64,000 nucleotides of DNA from assembly GCA_021199305.1 (NCBI GenBank), contig JAJQIH010000011.1, positions 1 to 64,000 on the forward strand. The letters run 5' to 3'. Shown here piece by piece: positions 43,770-52,364 of this stretch. This DNA comes from Ruminococcus sp. (GTDB lineage: Bacteria > Bacillota > Clostridia > Oscillospirales > Ruminococcaceae). Each line of letters starts with the position of its first letter. Position 1 is the stretch's first letter. The notes under the pieces are model-generated. The model ran no database searches. It was given only the letters and a program-made list of their open reading frames with translations, and had not been told where the DNA came from. Position numbers and translations under genes: made by a program.

Positions 43770-46153
43770 TGAAATACCCCGTGTAGGATATTGCTCCAGC
43801 GCTGCAGTTTTGCTGTATCGTCAAACCAATATTCATCCAGCATCGGAAGAATATCAAAATCTACAACAGCCTGCATCTTTTCATCCGTGCATTCCTTCCA
43901 GTTGCTGAAATAACTGTGACCAATACAGAAGCCCTTTCCCAGAGACCTGTCGCTTGCAATCTCCTTATTCAGTTCTTTGATTTTCTCAATGAGCTGATTG
44001 AAGGTTTCATTATTCAGTTCATTCTGATACTGGACAAATCCCTCTGAATCAAAACCCGGCTCCATTTCAAAAAAGCTGAATCTACGACGGAGTGCATAGT
44101 CAATCATGGCAAGGCTTCTGTCGGCTGTGTTCATCATGCCGATGATATAGAGGTTTGCAGGCACAGAAAATGAAATTCCGTTATAAGCCAGCGTCGTTTT
44201 TGTACCACGATAGTCGTTTTCAATCAGCATCAACAGCTCGCCGAAAATCTTGCTCATATTGCCACGATTGATTTCATCAACGATAAAGAAGAAATCCTTC
44301 CCCGGCTGATTTGCAGCCTTCTGGCAAAAGCGATAGAAAATGCCCGTCTTAAGTTCAAAGCCATCTTCTGATGGCTTATAGCCCATCATGAACTCTTCAT
44401 AGGAATAATTCTGGTGGAACTGAACGAATTCAATACGAGTATCATCCATTTCTCCCATGATGGAGTAAGCCAGTCTCTTAGCTGCGAATGTCTTGCCAAC
44501 ACCCGGCGCACCCTGCAAGATGATATTCCTCTTGTTTTTCAGCACTGCCACAAGCATATCATATCTCTGCTCGGACATAAAGACCTGGCTCAGGAAGTCA
44601 TCTTTATCATATTTCTCAACACCCTGTTCAACAACCAACGGATTTTCATCACGAATTAAATCCATGAGAAAATCATACTCGCCCTTTGTCAGACTGAATA
44701 AACTGCCATTCGGGTTAGTAAAGAACTCCATTTTATCCAATTTGGGAATGCTTTTCAGTGTAGCATAGTCAATAGGAGAAGCCAGACTCTCTACCTTTTC
44801 AAATTGAATTTTCTCGCCGTCCTGCTCCGCTGTTATTTTGCAGAGAGCAACAACCTGCTTGACGGAATTGGATTCATAACCAATCACCATATCTCCAGCT
44901 TTGACACTGAGGAAATGCTGAAAAATACGTCTCTTGTTTCCGTTATCATTATAAAGAGTGTAGACTTGAGCTTCACCGACTTTCAGATCGGCAAAGCTCC
45001 AAATCTTCGGATTTGCATTCAGCCACCAATATCTGCAATCCGAGTCATCTGCAGTCGTGACGTATAAATCGACATTGGATAAGTCAAATTTATCCAAGGC
45101 AGCCGCAAGCTCATCGCGCAGTTTCCAAACAAATACGCCCTCATCATCTTTGTCAGCATTTCTGCCAACATACAATATTGGCCACCATTTTATGCTGTCA
45201 TCTTCCGTGGGCATGACAGGGCAGCCCGTTTTGTCTGCCACACGACGAGCCAGCGCCGTAGACCCACTATTATAGAAATTATGAGACTCTCCATACTTCG
45301 TAGCAAGCTGACTGCAGGTGGCCTGCCCACCATAATCCTTCAGGCGTTTCATAATTTCCAGACTACTGTCCGTGAATACCTCGGAATCATGCAAGAGCTC
45401 CACCCATGTATCTGTTGTGATTTCCGGCGAGTAATCTTTCGGAAACCACTCCTGCGGCACTATAGATTCTTTCTGTGAATAATAACGGCTGATATAAAAT
45501 CCCACATCAACAGTCAGAGTCTTATACTCCGGGTCTGGGTAGCAGTTGCCTGTAAGTTGTGTTTTAAACAGGCTCGTCAGCTCCGTATCAGTGCGTATGT
45601 ACTCACAGATTTCATCATAAAGGCTATAGAAATTTCTGAGGTTTTCCGTATAATTGCCCTTTTTGAAGCGATAATCACTGCCAAGTTCATCCGCTACCGT
45701 TTTGACCTCACTGTATTTGTAAATATAGTATTTATCAGGGTAGCGAAGCCACAGATAAGTGCTGATGGCATTCTCGTACTGATAATGCTGACGAGCGCCA
45801 TTTCCATACTTTTCAAGCAGGACAGAAGAATTGTTCTTGAATGCCATGATGCGCTCAATCACATCCGTGCTTTCATTGAACAAAGCAATAAACATTGCAC
45901 GGACTTCTTCCGGCGCTGTCTTGGCGAATCCCGTAATCATCCCTGCTGGGAAGTTGTTTGCAGATGCCAGCAGATTATATGTCTTAGACAATGACCGCGA
46001 AAGCATATCTGCAAAATCTGTAGCATTGACATCCCAGTTGTCCTGAAACGCTTTGATTGCCTCCCATTTATACTGTTCATTTTTCCACTGAGTAGTGGTA
46101 AAATCCAGTTTGTATTTTACCAACGCCTCTCTCAAACGAAACTTGTCAAACAT
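43766..46153 (-). CDS. mcrB: EVE-domain McrB GTPase
   Basis: A 795-residue protein. A helical N-terminal region of about 350 residues is followed by an EVE domain (RYWWLNANPKIWSF..., NKRRIFQHFLSVKAGDMVIGYES, about 357-455). A C-terminal AAA+ GTPase follows: Walker A GAPGVGKTF, Walker B FFIVDEINRGN, the McrB signature MNTADRSL and arginine-rich ALRRRFSFFEM. EVE domains read modified bases, so this McrB likely senses methylated or hydroxymethylated cytosine through that module rather than the E. coli-type N-terminus. GGAGGG precedes the ATG. Confidence 0.9.
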   Translation of the reverse strand: MFDKFRLREALVKYKLDFTTTQWKNEQYKWEAIKAFQDNWDVNATDFADMLSRSLSKTYNLLASANNFPAGMITGFAKTAPEEVRAMFIALFNESTDVIERIMAFKNNSSVLLEKYGNGARQHYQYENAISTYLWLRYPDKYYIYKYSEVKTVADELGSDYRFKKGNYTENLRNFYSLYDEICEYIRTDTELTSLFKTQLTGNCYPDPEYKTLTVDVGFYISRYYSQKESIVPQEWFPKDYSPEITTDTWVELLHDSEVFTDSSLEIMKRLKDYGGQATCSQLATKYGESHNFYNSGSTALARRVADKTGCPVMPTEDDSIKWWPILYVGRNADKDDEGVFVWKLRDELAAALDKFDLSNVDLYVTTADDSDCRYWWLNANPKIWSFADLKVGEAQVYTLYNDNGNKRRIFQHFLSVKAGDMVIGYESNSVKQVVALCKITAEQDGEKIQFEKVESLASPIDYATLKSIPKLDKMEFFTNPNGSLFSLTKGEYDFLMDLIRDENPLVVEQGVEKYDKDDFLSQVFMSEQRYDMLVAVLKNKRNIILQGAPGVGKTFAAKRLAYSIMGEMDDTRIEFVQFHQNYSYEEFMMGYKPSEDGFELKTGIFYRFCQKAANQPGKDFFFIVDEINRGNMSKIFGELLMLIENDYRGTKTTLAYNGISFSVPANLYIIGMMNTADRSLAMIDYALRRRFSFFEMEPGFDSEGFVQYQNELNNETFNQLIEKIKELNKEIASDRSLGKGFCIGHSYFSNWKECTDEKMQAVVDFDILPMLDEYWFDDTAKLQRWSNILHGVFQ

Positions 46154-46237
46154 CGTATCCCTCCTTATGCTTCACGCAAGCTTTTATAAATCACCTTGCC
46201 CAGCCGTATTCTCATTATTTCTGATCATCAGTTTTCC

Positions 46238-46477
46238 TCATCCCACTTCTTCAATCGACCCTTCAATATCGGGCATAAGTCCTTGATTTCTACTGTTCCC
46301 GTTTGCTATGATTTCATAAATCAAATCAAAAATTTTGCTGTCATAGTACGATGATTCTGACAATTTTTCGACATATTTTGCAAAATTTTCACGGGCATTA
46401 AAACCAAGAGACCACTTTTCCATGCCTTCTGCTATGGTTTTTATTTCGTTTTTTAGTATTCTCATTTTCTTTTCCAT
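46238..46477 (-). CDS. Small hypothetical protein, possibly frameshifted remnant
   Basis: A 79-residue, Lys/Glu-rich frame (MEKKMRILKNEIKTI...) just upstream of mcrB with no strong Shine-Dalgarno. Near its end another frame reads ILKGRLKKWDEEN-stop, a more protein-like terminus, which suggests a C-terminal frameshift. It may be a decayed gene of the island. No family recognised. Confidence 0.35.
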   Translation of the reverse strand: MEKKMRILKNEIKTIAEGMEKWSLGFNARENFAKYVEKLSESSYYDSKIFDLIYEIIANGNSRNQGLMPDIEGSIEEVG

Positions 46478-46946
46478 ATTTGCTTCTGAAATTCAAATCT
46501 CTTCCATTGAAATATTCAATGATTTAAGTGCTTTTCCATCTGGTGTCAATCAAAATTTGCGTCATCTCTTTCCTCCGCTTCTCCAATTTGATTCAGACCA
46601 AACCGCTATACAGAATTATCCACTAAACATTATACAACGATACTCAAAATAAAGCAAGAGTTTGGACTACGCCAACAAGTAAATTTTGCAGGTTTACAAA
46701 CAATATGTACAAGCAGCATAATCATTCCCGAATAACCCTTCATATCAAACCAGCATCCGACAAAAAGCCGGATGCTGGTTGTGCTTGATATTCTGTTAGG
46801 CTAAAGTTTCTATCACTTTACGAAATGGTTGTGAATGGCATCATACTTCTACTCTGCCATGTGAAAGCTCAAACCCTATTTTCGCTTTAATTGCTTGAGC
46901 TGACAAAATTATGTTGCCTGCACGAAAACCATTACGCTTAACAGAG
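46478..46946. other. Intergenic region between the small hypothetical and the XRE regulator
   Basis: These 469 bp contain no gene that I can support. They hold the right 60-bp repeat (46742-46800), whose hairpin may also terminate the XRE transcript. Short frames here are fragmentary and look like decayed sequence. Confidence 0.5.
46742..46800 (+). repeat. Direct repeat, right copy, flanking mcrBC
   Basis: The same sequence as 42423-42483. This copy contains a perfect 10-bp stem CCAGCATCCG/CGGATGCTGG (46750-46779). The two copies are 4.3 kb apart and enclose mcrB, mcrC and the small hypothetical gene. Confidence 0.8.
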
Positions 46947-47534
46947 CTACCTCACTTCATAACTCGTCTTTACAAATTTTGTGTCGCCAATTACGAATTT
47001 CTTGCCATGCGGCTTTGACGTAAGCTCTCGGCTGGTGATAAACTCTGCTGTTACCAGCACGAGAAATTGCTTGTCGTTTTGCTCGACTAGAAAATATTGA
47101 TTATCGGCGTTCTGCACTTCACTGTACAGCTCCGCTGTTCCGAAAGGGGCGGGTGTCAGCCAACCGAGCAGCTCGCTGAACACCTTCTCGCCCTTTGTCA
47201 ACACTTTCTTTGCAACAAGCGAATGAATGCTACCATCTGGATATTTTTCACGAACCGCCTTACACTTCTTTTCAAATTTGTTGCCGCTGAATTTTGACAG
47301 ATCAATGGCTTCCTTAATTGTAACCGCCTGCAAATCTTCTCCGTCGTCAACAAGATAGTCGATACTGACGTCAAGCAACTGAGATAAAATTTTTAAATTG
47401 TCAATATCGGGTATTCCTGCGTCAGTTTCCCATTTAGCAACTGCGCTTCTGGAAACTCCCAGCTTTTCCGCCAGTTGTTCCTGAGAAAGACCTGTCTGTT
47501 TTCTTGCTTGCTTTAGTTTTTCACCTAATGTCAT
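46947..47534 (-). CDS. XRE-family regulator with C-terminal sensor-like domain
   Basis: A 195-residue protein with a helix-turn-helix (LKQARKQTGLSQEQLAEKLGVSRSAVAKWE) and a C-terminal domain of about 110 residues with no recognised family. The ATG at 47534 has GGAGG 8 bp upstream. An upstream perfect dyad GTAACA-CCGC-TGTTAC (47604-47619) abuts its promoter and may be its own operator. Adjacent to mcrBC and a Nudix gene; the target is unknown. Confidence 0.8.
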   Translation of the reverse strand: MTLGEKLKQARKQTGLSQEQLAEKLGVSRSAVAKWETDAGIPDIDNLKILSQLLDVSIDYLVDDGEDLQAVTIKEAIDLSKFSGNKFEKKCKAVREKYPDGSIHSLVAKKVLTKGEKVFSELLGWLTPAPFGTAELYSEVQNADNQYFLVEQNDKQFLVLVTAEFITSRELTSKPHGKKFVIGDTKFVKTSYEVR

Positions 47535-47564
47535 TGTTATGACCTCCTTATTTTTTGTACTTTC

Positions 47565-47619
47565 AAGATAACAGACAAGCACAAAAAAATCAATTCACCG
47601 ACCGTAACACCGCTGTTAC
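47565..47619 (-). promoter_or_regulatory. Promoter and dyad of the XRE gene
   Basis: On the minus strand: TTGATT (47588-47593), 17-bp spacer, TATCTT (47565-47570). The dyad GTAACA-N4-TGTTAC (47604-47619) lies just upstream of the -35. Confidence 0.5.
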
Positions 47620-47673
47620 TTTGCGTGACAATCGTTTTTGAGCGGGGAATTTACTTGACAAAGTGGTATAGAT

Positions 47674-48204
47674 TCAACAATTATTATTTTCAATTATCTT
47701 TTCTGCGTGCATTAAAATCGGCAATTCCCTTCTGGCAATCAATCTGCCAAGTTTCGTATCTGAGCGTTGCTCATATTCAAGGATAGCATCCTGGTATTTC
47801 ATTTTCAATGTCGATAAATGAAAATAATTGACTTCTTCATCCGTCATATTCGTATTGCCGAATGATTTGATTTTACACAGATAATAGTTGTTAATATTGT
47901 GCCTGTGAATCAGGTTGTAATAATCGCTGACAGTACCTAATTTGCAAATAATCTCAACATCTGCGCCAAGCTCTTCTTTAAGTTCTCTTTTGATAGCATC
48001 ATCATTGGATTCACCTGATTCAACGCCACCACCTGCGGTTTCAATTAATGTTGCCTTACCAAAATCATCGTCTCTTTGCACTCGCACAAAGTAAAAATAA
48101 TTCATATCATCAATTACAATTGCTCTGACAATTTGCCTGTCGTGATCGATATAATCTAACTCCCATTCCTCATCCTTAAGCTCAATGTTTACACTATTGT
48201 ACAT
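47674..48204 (-). CDS. Nudix hydrolase
   Basis: A 176-residue protein with a full Nudix box: GGGVESGESNDDAIKRELKEELGA (GX5EX7REXXEEXG). It hydrolyses nucleoside diphosphates linked to another group; the substrate is not predictable, though ADP-ribose/NDP-sugar types share this size. The ATG at 48204 (MYNSVNIEL) has GGGGG about 10 bp upstream; a frame to 48246 is longer but atypical. Confidence 0.85.
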   Translation of the reverse strand: MYNSVNIELKDEEWELDYIDHDRQIVRAIVIDDMNYFYFVRVQRDDDFGKATLIETAGGGVESGESNDDAIKRELKEELGADVEIICKLGTVSDYYNLIHRHNINNYYLCKIKSFGNTNMTDEEVNYFHLSTLKMKYQDAILEYEQRSDTKLGRLIARRELPILMHAEKIIENNNC

Positions 48205-48357
48205 AAATTCGTGACCCCCTTTTGATTGCACTATCAATCGTTTCAACTTCCGATTTATCTATTTCCTTTTATTATACCGTATATTTATGAACATTTCTAC
48301 CAATATGGAAAAAGCCTTTATTTATCAGCAATTATACAGACATTCCCACAAAACTAA

Positions 48358-48387
48358 GAAGGCGCTGTATACACAACGCCTTCAGAT
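48358..48387 (-). terminator. Probable terminator after the PepSY gene
   Basis: GAAGGCG/CGCCTTC 7-bp stem with a 12-nt loop. On the minus strand TTAGTTTTG follows, a moderate T-tract. Confidence 0.55.
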
Positions 48388-48415
48388 ATTCCTCATATTT
48401 TAAAGCATCAGCTTT

Positions 48416-50050
48416 TTAATCCTTTTCGGATTCGTATTCAAGAATTTTGCCGCTTAACGCGTTTATCGTACACTCATACTCAATTCCTGAACATTTAAAC
48501 TCGATTTCGTAAACCATAATGCCGTCGTCCTCTTCAAGCTTTGCCTTTTCAAAGGTAACCTGAGATTCGCTGAGTCCAGCCTTATTAAGAGCAATCTGTT
48601 TTGCCTTGCTAACGCTGATGTAGCTGCTCGAACTTGTAGTGGTGGTCTTCTTCACTTCAACGCTCTTGTCTAAAATTTTGCCGTCAGAAACTCTTACTTC
48701 GTATTCATACTCTTTTGAAGATGTAGTGAACTCTATATCATAAACTTGTACACCGTCATCAGTATCGGTTTTTGCTTTGGTAAAAGTAACATCTGACTTG
48801 CTTAAACCTGCATCTGAAAGAGCTATGGATTTTGCCTTCTCCAGGCTTATAGAGCTGGTGCTGTTTGATGTTTTGGCCTGCGAGGTTGTAGTTGTTTTTG
48901 TCGTCTTAATGGTTTCAACGCTCTTATCAACTATCGCTCCGTTTGAAACTTTGATCTCATATTCGTACTCGCTTGACGATGTTACAAATTCAATGTCATA
49001 AACTGCCACGCCATCGTCGGTATCACTCTTAGCCTTTGTGAATGTAACATCCGATTTACTCAAGCCTGCATCTGAAAGTGCAATAGCTTTAGCGTCTTCA
49101 AGGCTTATAGAAGATGAGTTGTTAACAGCAGTTGCTTTTGTAGTGGTAGTAGTTGTTGTGGTAGTTGTTGTTTTTGAGCCATTATTCGAGCTTGTATTGT
49201 TAGCCGAAGTGGATACTACGCTCTGCGAGCTTGTGCTATTTGCAGATTGCTCCAGAGCTTCAATACTTTTATCGATTATCTTGCCGTCTGAAACACGGAT
49301 TTCATACTCGTATTCCTTTGAAGCAGTGGTAAATTCAATATCGTAAACTGCCACACCGTCGTCTGTGTCTTTTGCTGCCTTTGTAAAGGTAACGTCCGAT
49401 TCACTCAAACCTGCATCCTCAAGCACCAGAGCTTTTGCTTTTTCTAAAGTTATTGAGGATGAGTTGTCTGTTGTTTCAGTAGCGGTTGAGAAAACCTCCT
49501 TCGACTTGCTGTAAATATTGCCTGTTGATGCGTTGATCTCATACTCATATTCAGTATCAGCTGTGTAAAAATCTATAGAGTAGACCGACATTCCATCGTC
49601 AAATTCAAGCTTGGCTTCAGTAAAGGTAGCATCGTCCTCTGAAATGTCCTCGTCTGCTAAAGCAATTTTCTTAGCCTCATCAAGCGTTATTGTCGCTGTA
49701 ATCGTTGTACCTTGATTTGAAGAAACAATTTCAATTTCCTTTTTTACAACTGTTCCATCACTGGCTTTAATCCAATATTCATACTCGCTGCCATCTGCGT
49801 AAAACTCAATATCGTATACAAATATTCCGTCCTCAAAGCTGAATTCACTGGTTACATTTTCCGCTGAAGCAGGATCTACCCCTGCGTCTGCAAATGCATA
49901 ATTTTCCGCAACATCTTCTCCTATTGCGGTTGACCTGGAAACTGCGTAAACTGTAGTTGTCCCTAGCATAGACGCCATTATGGCTATGCATACAATAGAG
50001 ATAACCTTTCTTTTTGTTGTTGAAAAACAAGCTTTAATAACATTAGTCAT
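48416..50050 (-). CDS. Exported protein with six PepSY domains
   Basis: A 544-residue protein. The signal-like helix is VISIVCIAIMASMLGTTTVYA (about 16-36). Six PepSY modules follow, each of the form EAKxIALxDAGLSESDVTFTKA...DDGVxVYDIEF...EYEYEIxxSxGxI. Thr/Ser-rich linkers separate them, including a run of about twelve Thr between modules 3 and 4. Modules 3-5 are near-identical, indicating recent internal duplication. PepSY domains are thought to inhibit or chaperone secreted peptidases. It lies downstream of a two-component system in the same orientation, separated by a terminator, so it could be that system's target. Confidence 0.85.
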   Translation of the reverse strand: MTNVIKACFSTTKRKVISIVCIAIMASMLGTTTVYAVSRSTAIGEDVAENYAFADAGVDPASAENVTSEFSFEDGIFVYDIEFYADGSEYEYWIKASDGTVVKKEIEIVSSNQGTTITATITLDEAKKIALADEDISEDDATFTEAKLEFDDGMSVYSIDFYTADTEYEYEINASTGNIYSKSKEVFSTATETTDNSSSITLEKAKALVLEDAGLSESDVTFTKAAKDTDDGVAVYDIEFTTASKEYEYEIRVSDGKIIDKSIEALEQSANSTSSQSVVSTSANNTSSNNGSKTTTTTTTTTTTKATAVNNSSSISLEDAKAIALSDAGLSKSDVTFTKAKSDTDDGVAVYDIEFVTSSSEYEYEIKVSNGAIVDKSVETIKTTKTTTTSQAKTSNSTSSISLEKAKSIALSDAGLSKSDVTFTKAKTDTDDGVQVYDIEFTTSSKEYEYEVRVSDGKILDKSVEVKKTTTTSSSSYISVSKAKQIALNKAGLSESQVTFEKAKLEEDDGIMVYEIEFKCSGIEYECTINALSGKILEYESEKD

Positions 50051-50155
50051 AACGTATTCCTCCTTTATGAATTTTAGGGGTTGTTTTTGTCTATGCTATA
50101 TTTATACCAGGAAAAGATTAGAGCATTATTAGAAGAAAAATTTTTTGTAAAAAAA

Positions 50156-50190
50156 TAAAGCCGCATTCTTTAAACAGAACACGGCTTAAA
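50156..50190 (-). terminator. Terminator of the two-component operon
   Basis: AAGCCG (50158-50163) pairs with CGGCTT (50182-50187). On the minus strand it is followed by TATTTTTTTAC. Confidence 0.7.
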
Positions 50191-50197
50191 AGTAACG

Positions 50198-51601
50198 TTA
50201 ATCCACTGATTTTTTGATTGTAAAGATAAATGTGCTTCCCTGTCCCAAAACGCTGTCAACGGAAATTTCTCCGCCGTGAAATTGTGCAATTTCACTGGCC
50301 ATTGCAAGTCCCAGACCTGTGCCACCGTTGCTTCTTGAGGAATCAACCTGATAGAAACGCCTGAAAATATTTTGCTGTTCCTCTCTTGCAATTCCTATTC
50401 CATCGTCCTTAACAGAAAGAGCAGCTATGCCCTCTTTACTTTCAAGCTTAACCCAGATGTGACCGCCCTGATTTCCATAGCGGTAAGCATTGTTTATCAG
50501 GTTTGAGATAAGTCTGCTGATAAGCTCTGAATTTGCATTGACAAAAATACTTCCTTCAATCTCAGCTTCAAGCGTTATATTTTTATCCTTTATCAGCGAC
50601 ATATCAAAGCATAGTGTTTCGCAAAGCTCGCTCAGATCAAGCTTTTCAAAGCTGTATCTCTGCGGATTAAGCTCCATTCTCGTAAAGCTGAGCATATCGT
50701 TTATCAGCCGATTCATTTTTTTGCCTTGACGCTCTATTGTTTTAATATCGTCGTTCTTGCCGCCATTTTTTTGCTCGCTCAGTTCACACTGTGCGAGTAT
50801 TACTGCGACAGGGGTTCTGAGTTCATGGGATGCGTCCGAAACGAACTGCTGCTGCGCCTTGAAGGATTCTTCCAGCCTTGAAAACATACCGTTAAACTGA
50901 TCTGCGAGCTGATGAATCTCATCTTTACCTTCGCCAATCTCTATACGCCGTTTGAGGTCATCGCCCTGACGGATTTTCGCCGCAGCATCCGAAATCTGTT
51001 TTATCGGTGAAAGTACACGCTTTGCTATGAAAAAGCCGCCAACAATTGCCGCAAGCACAATCAACGGCAGAATAATCAAGGATATTCTCGCAGTTGCTGT
51101 AAAGTCGTGCTCTCCCTGAGTTTCTGAAACCGTTCCTCTGAGCCACAAGCCCTCAAGTCCTTTTGCTTCGAGCTGCTTATCGTAGATGTAGTAAAGCTCT
51201 CCGTCTACAGTGATTTTTTGTACGGAAGAATCAGAAAATTCAAGCTTCACAGTTTCCGATGCAATTATATTTTCTCCGTAAACAAATTCGCCATCTGAAG
51301 TATAAAGCGCTGTGTAAACCTGATTTACCTCGTCTAAAAAATCATCGTCTATTTCCAGATAGCCATCGTCATACTGAAGGAAGAAATCCAAATCGTCATC
51401 AAAATCATTCGTGTCTATGTATTTGTAAAATTCTATCTCGTCAACGTTATTCTCCACAGTTTCAATCAAGCTGTCGCGTATGGTTTTTTGAACGACCTGA
51501 TGATTTACAGAAATAATCAGAACGTATGTGAGTAATACGATAAGTACCAGAGCGATCGAAAACCAAAGCGTTATTTTCACTCTTGCGGAAAGCCTTTTCA
51601 T
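50198..51601 (-). CDS. Sensor histidine kinase
   Basis: A 467-residue membrane kinase: N-terminal membrane helix (about 13-33), an acidic extracellular domain of about 125 residues rich in Asp/Glu, and a second helix (about 170-192). A HAMP domain follows (SPIKQISDAAAKIRQGD), then H-box FVSDASHELRTPVAV, N-box NLINNAYRYG, and G-boxes DDGIGI and GGTGLGLAM. The strongly acidic sensor domain suggests a cation or cationic-peptide ligand (inference). It overlaps the response regulator stop by 4 bp. Confidence 0.92.
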   Translation of the reverse strand: MKRLSARVKITLWFSIALVLIVLLTYVLIISVNHQVVQKTIRDSLIETVENNVDEIEFYKYIDTNDFDDDLDFFLQYDDGYLEIDDDFLDEVNQVYTALYTSDGEFVYGENIIASETVKLEFSDSSVQKITVDGELYYIYDKQLEAKGLEGLWLRGTVSETQGEHDFTATARISLIILPLIVLAAIVGGFFIAKRVLSPIKQISDAAAKIRQGDDLKRRIEIGEGKDEIHQLADQFNGMFSRLEESFKAQQQFVSDASHELRTPVAVILAQCELSEQKNGGKNDDIKTIERQGKKMNRLINDMLSFTRMELNPQRYSFEKLDLSELCETLCFDMSLIKDKNITLEAEIEGSIFVNANSELISRLISNLINNAYRYGNQGGHIWVKLESKEGIAALSVKDDGIGIAREEQQNIFRRFYQVDSSRSNGGTGLGLAMASEIAQFHGGEISVDSVLGQGSTFIFTIKKSVD

Positions 51602-52278
51602 TCGCCCTCACTCTCCCTGATCACATACCCGTGTCCTCGCACGGTATGCAAAAGCTTGTTTTCAAATCCGCTGTCAATTTTTCTGCGCAAATAGCTTATG
51701 TAGACATCCACTACATTTGTTCCGCCCTCATAATCGTAATTCCAGATGTGATCCTCAATTTTCTCACGGGAAAGCACAATTCCTGCGTTGTACATAAGAT
51801 ATTCAAGCAGTGCATACTCCTTGGCGGAAAGAATAATTTCTTTGCCCCCTCGTGTGACCTTTCGCCTTGCAGGGTCCATCTCCAAATCTCCAACACAAAG
51901 CTTATTATCCGAAATTCCGTGCGCAGTTCTTGTCATCGCACGAATCCTTGCGGTAAGCTCTTTAAAAGAAAACGGCTTCACAAGATAATCGTTCGCACCG
52001 CTGTCAAGTCCCTTGACTCTGTCGTCTACCGAATCCTTCGCCGTCAAGAAAAGCACAGGAGTGCTTTTGCCACTCTCTCTTAAAAATTTCAGTACCTCAA
52101 AGCCGTCTGCTCCCGGCATCATAATATCCAGAACAACTGCATCATAATCAGTATAGGATAGAATATCTATAGCCTCTCTTCCGTCAAAGCAGCTGTCAAC
52201 GCTATAACCATCAAGCGTAAGCTTTTGTGTTATTATATTGTTCAGATCCTTTTCATCTTCTGCTAAAAGTATTCTCAT
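51598..52278 (-). CDS. OmpR-family response regulator
   Basis: A 226-residue regulator: receiver domain with AEDEKD, the phospho-Asp in AVVLDIMMPG, Lys in VKPFSFKEL, and a C-terminal winged helix (VSYLRRKID...HTVRGHGYV). The ATG at 52278 has GGAGG 7 bp upstream. It is the first gene of the two-component operon. Confidence 0.93.
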   Translation of the reverse strand: MRILLAEDEKDLNNIITQKLTLDGYSVDSCFDGREAIDILSYTDYDAVVLDIMMPGADGFEVLKFLRESGKSTPVLFLTAKDSVDDRVKGLDSGANDYLVKPFSFKELTARIRAMTRTAHGISDNKLCVGDLEMDPARRKVTRGGKEIILSAKEYALLEYLMYNAGIVLSREKIEDHIWNYDYEGGTNVVDVYISYLRRKIDSGFENKLLHTVRGHGYVIRESEGE

Positions 52279-52364
52279 AGTGGTCCTCCAAAGTAAGCCT
52301 TTATATTCAGAGTATAAACACAAAATATTAGAATATAATTAGAGAATTTTGAAAAATCAGTAAA

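Noticed and set aside
49140-49180. Thr-codon run in the PepSY gene as a frameshift hotspot or assembly error
   Set aside because: The frame is continuous on both sides and the run is a normal Thr-rich linker between domains.
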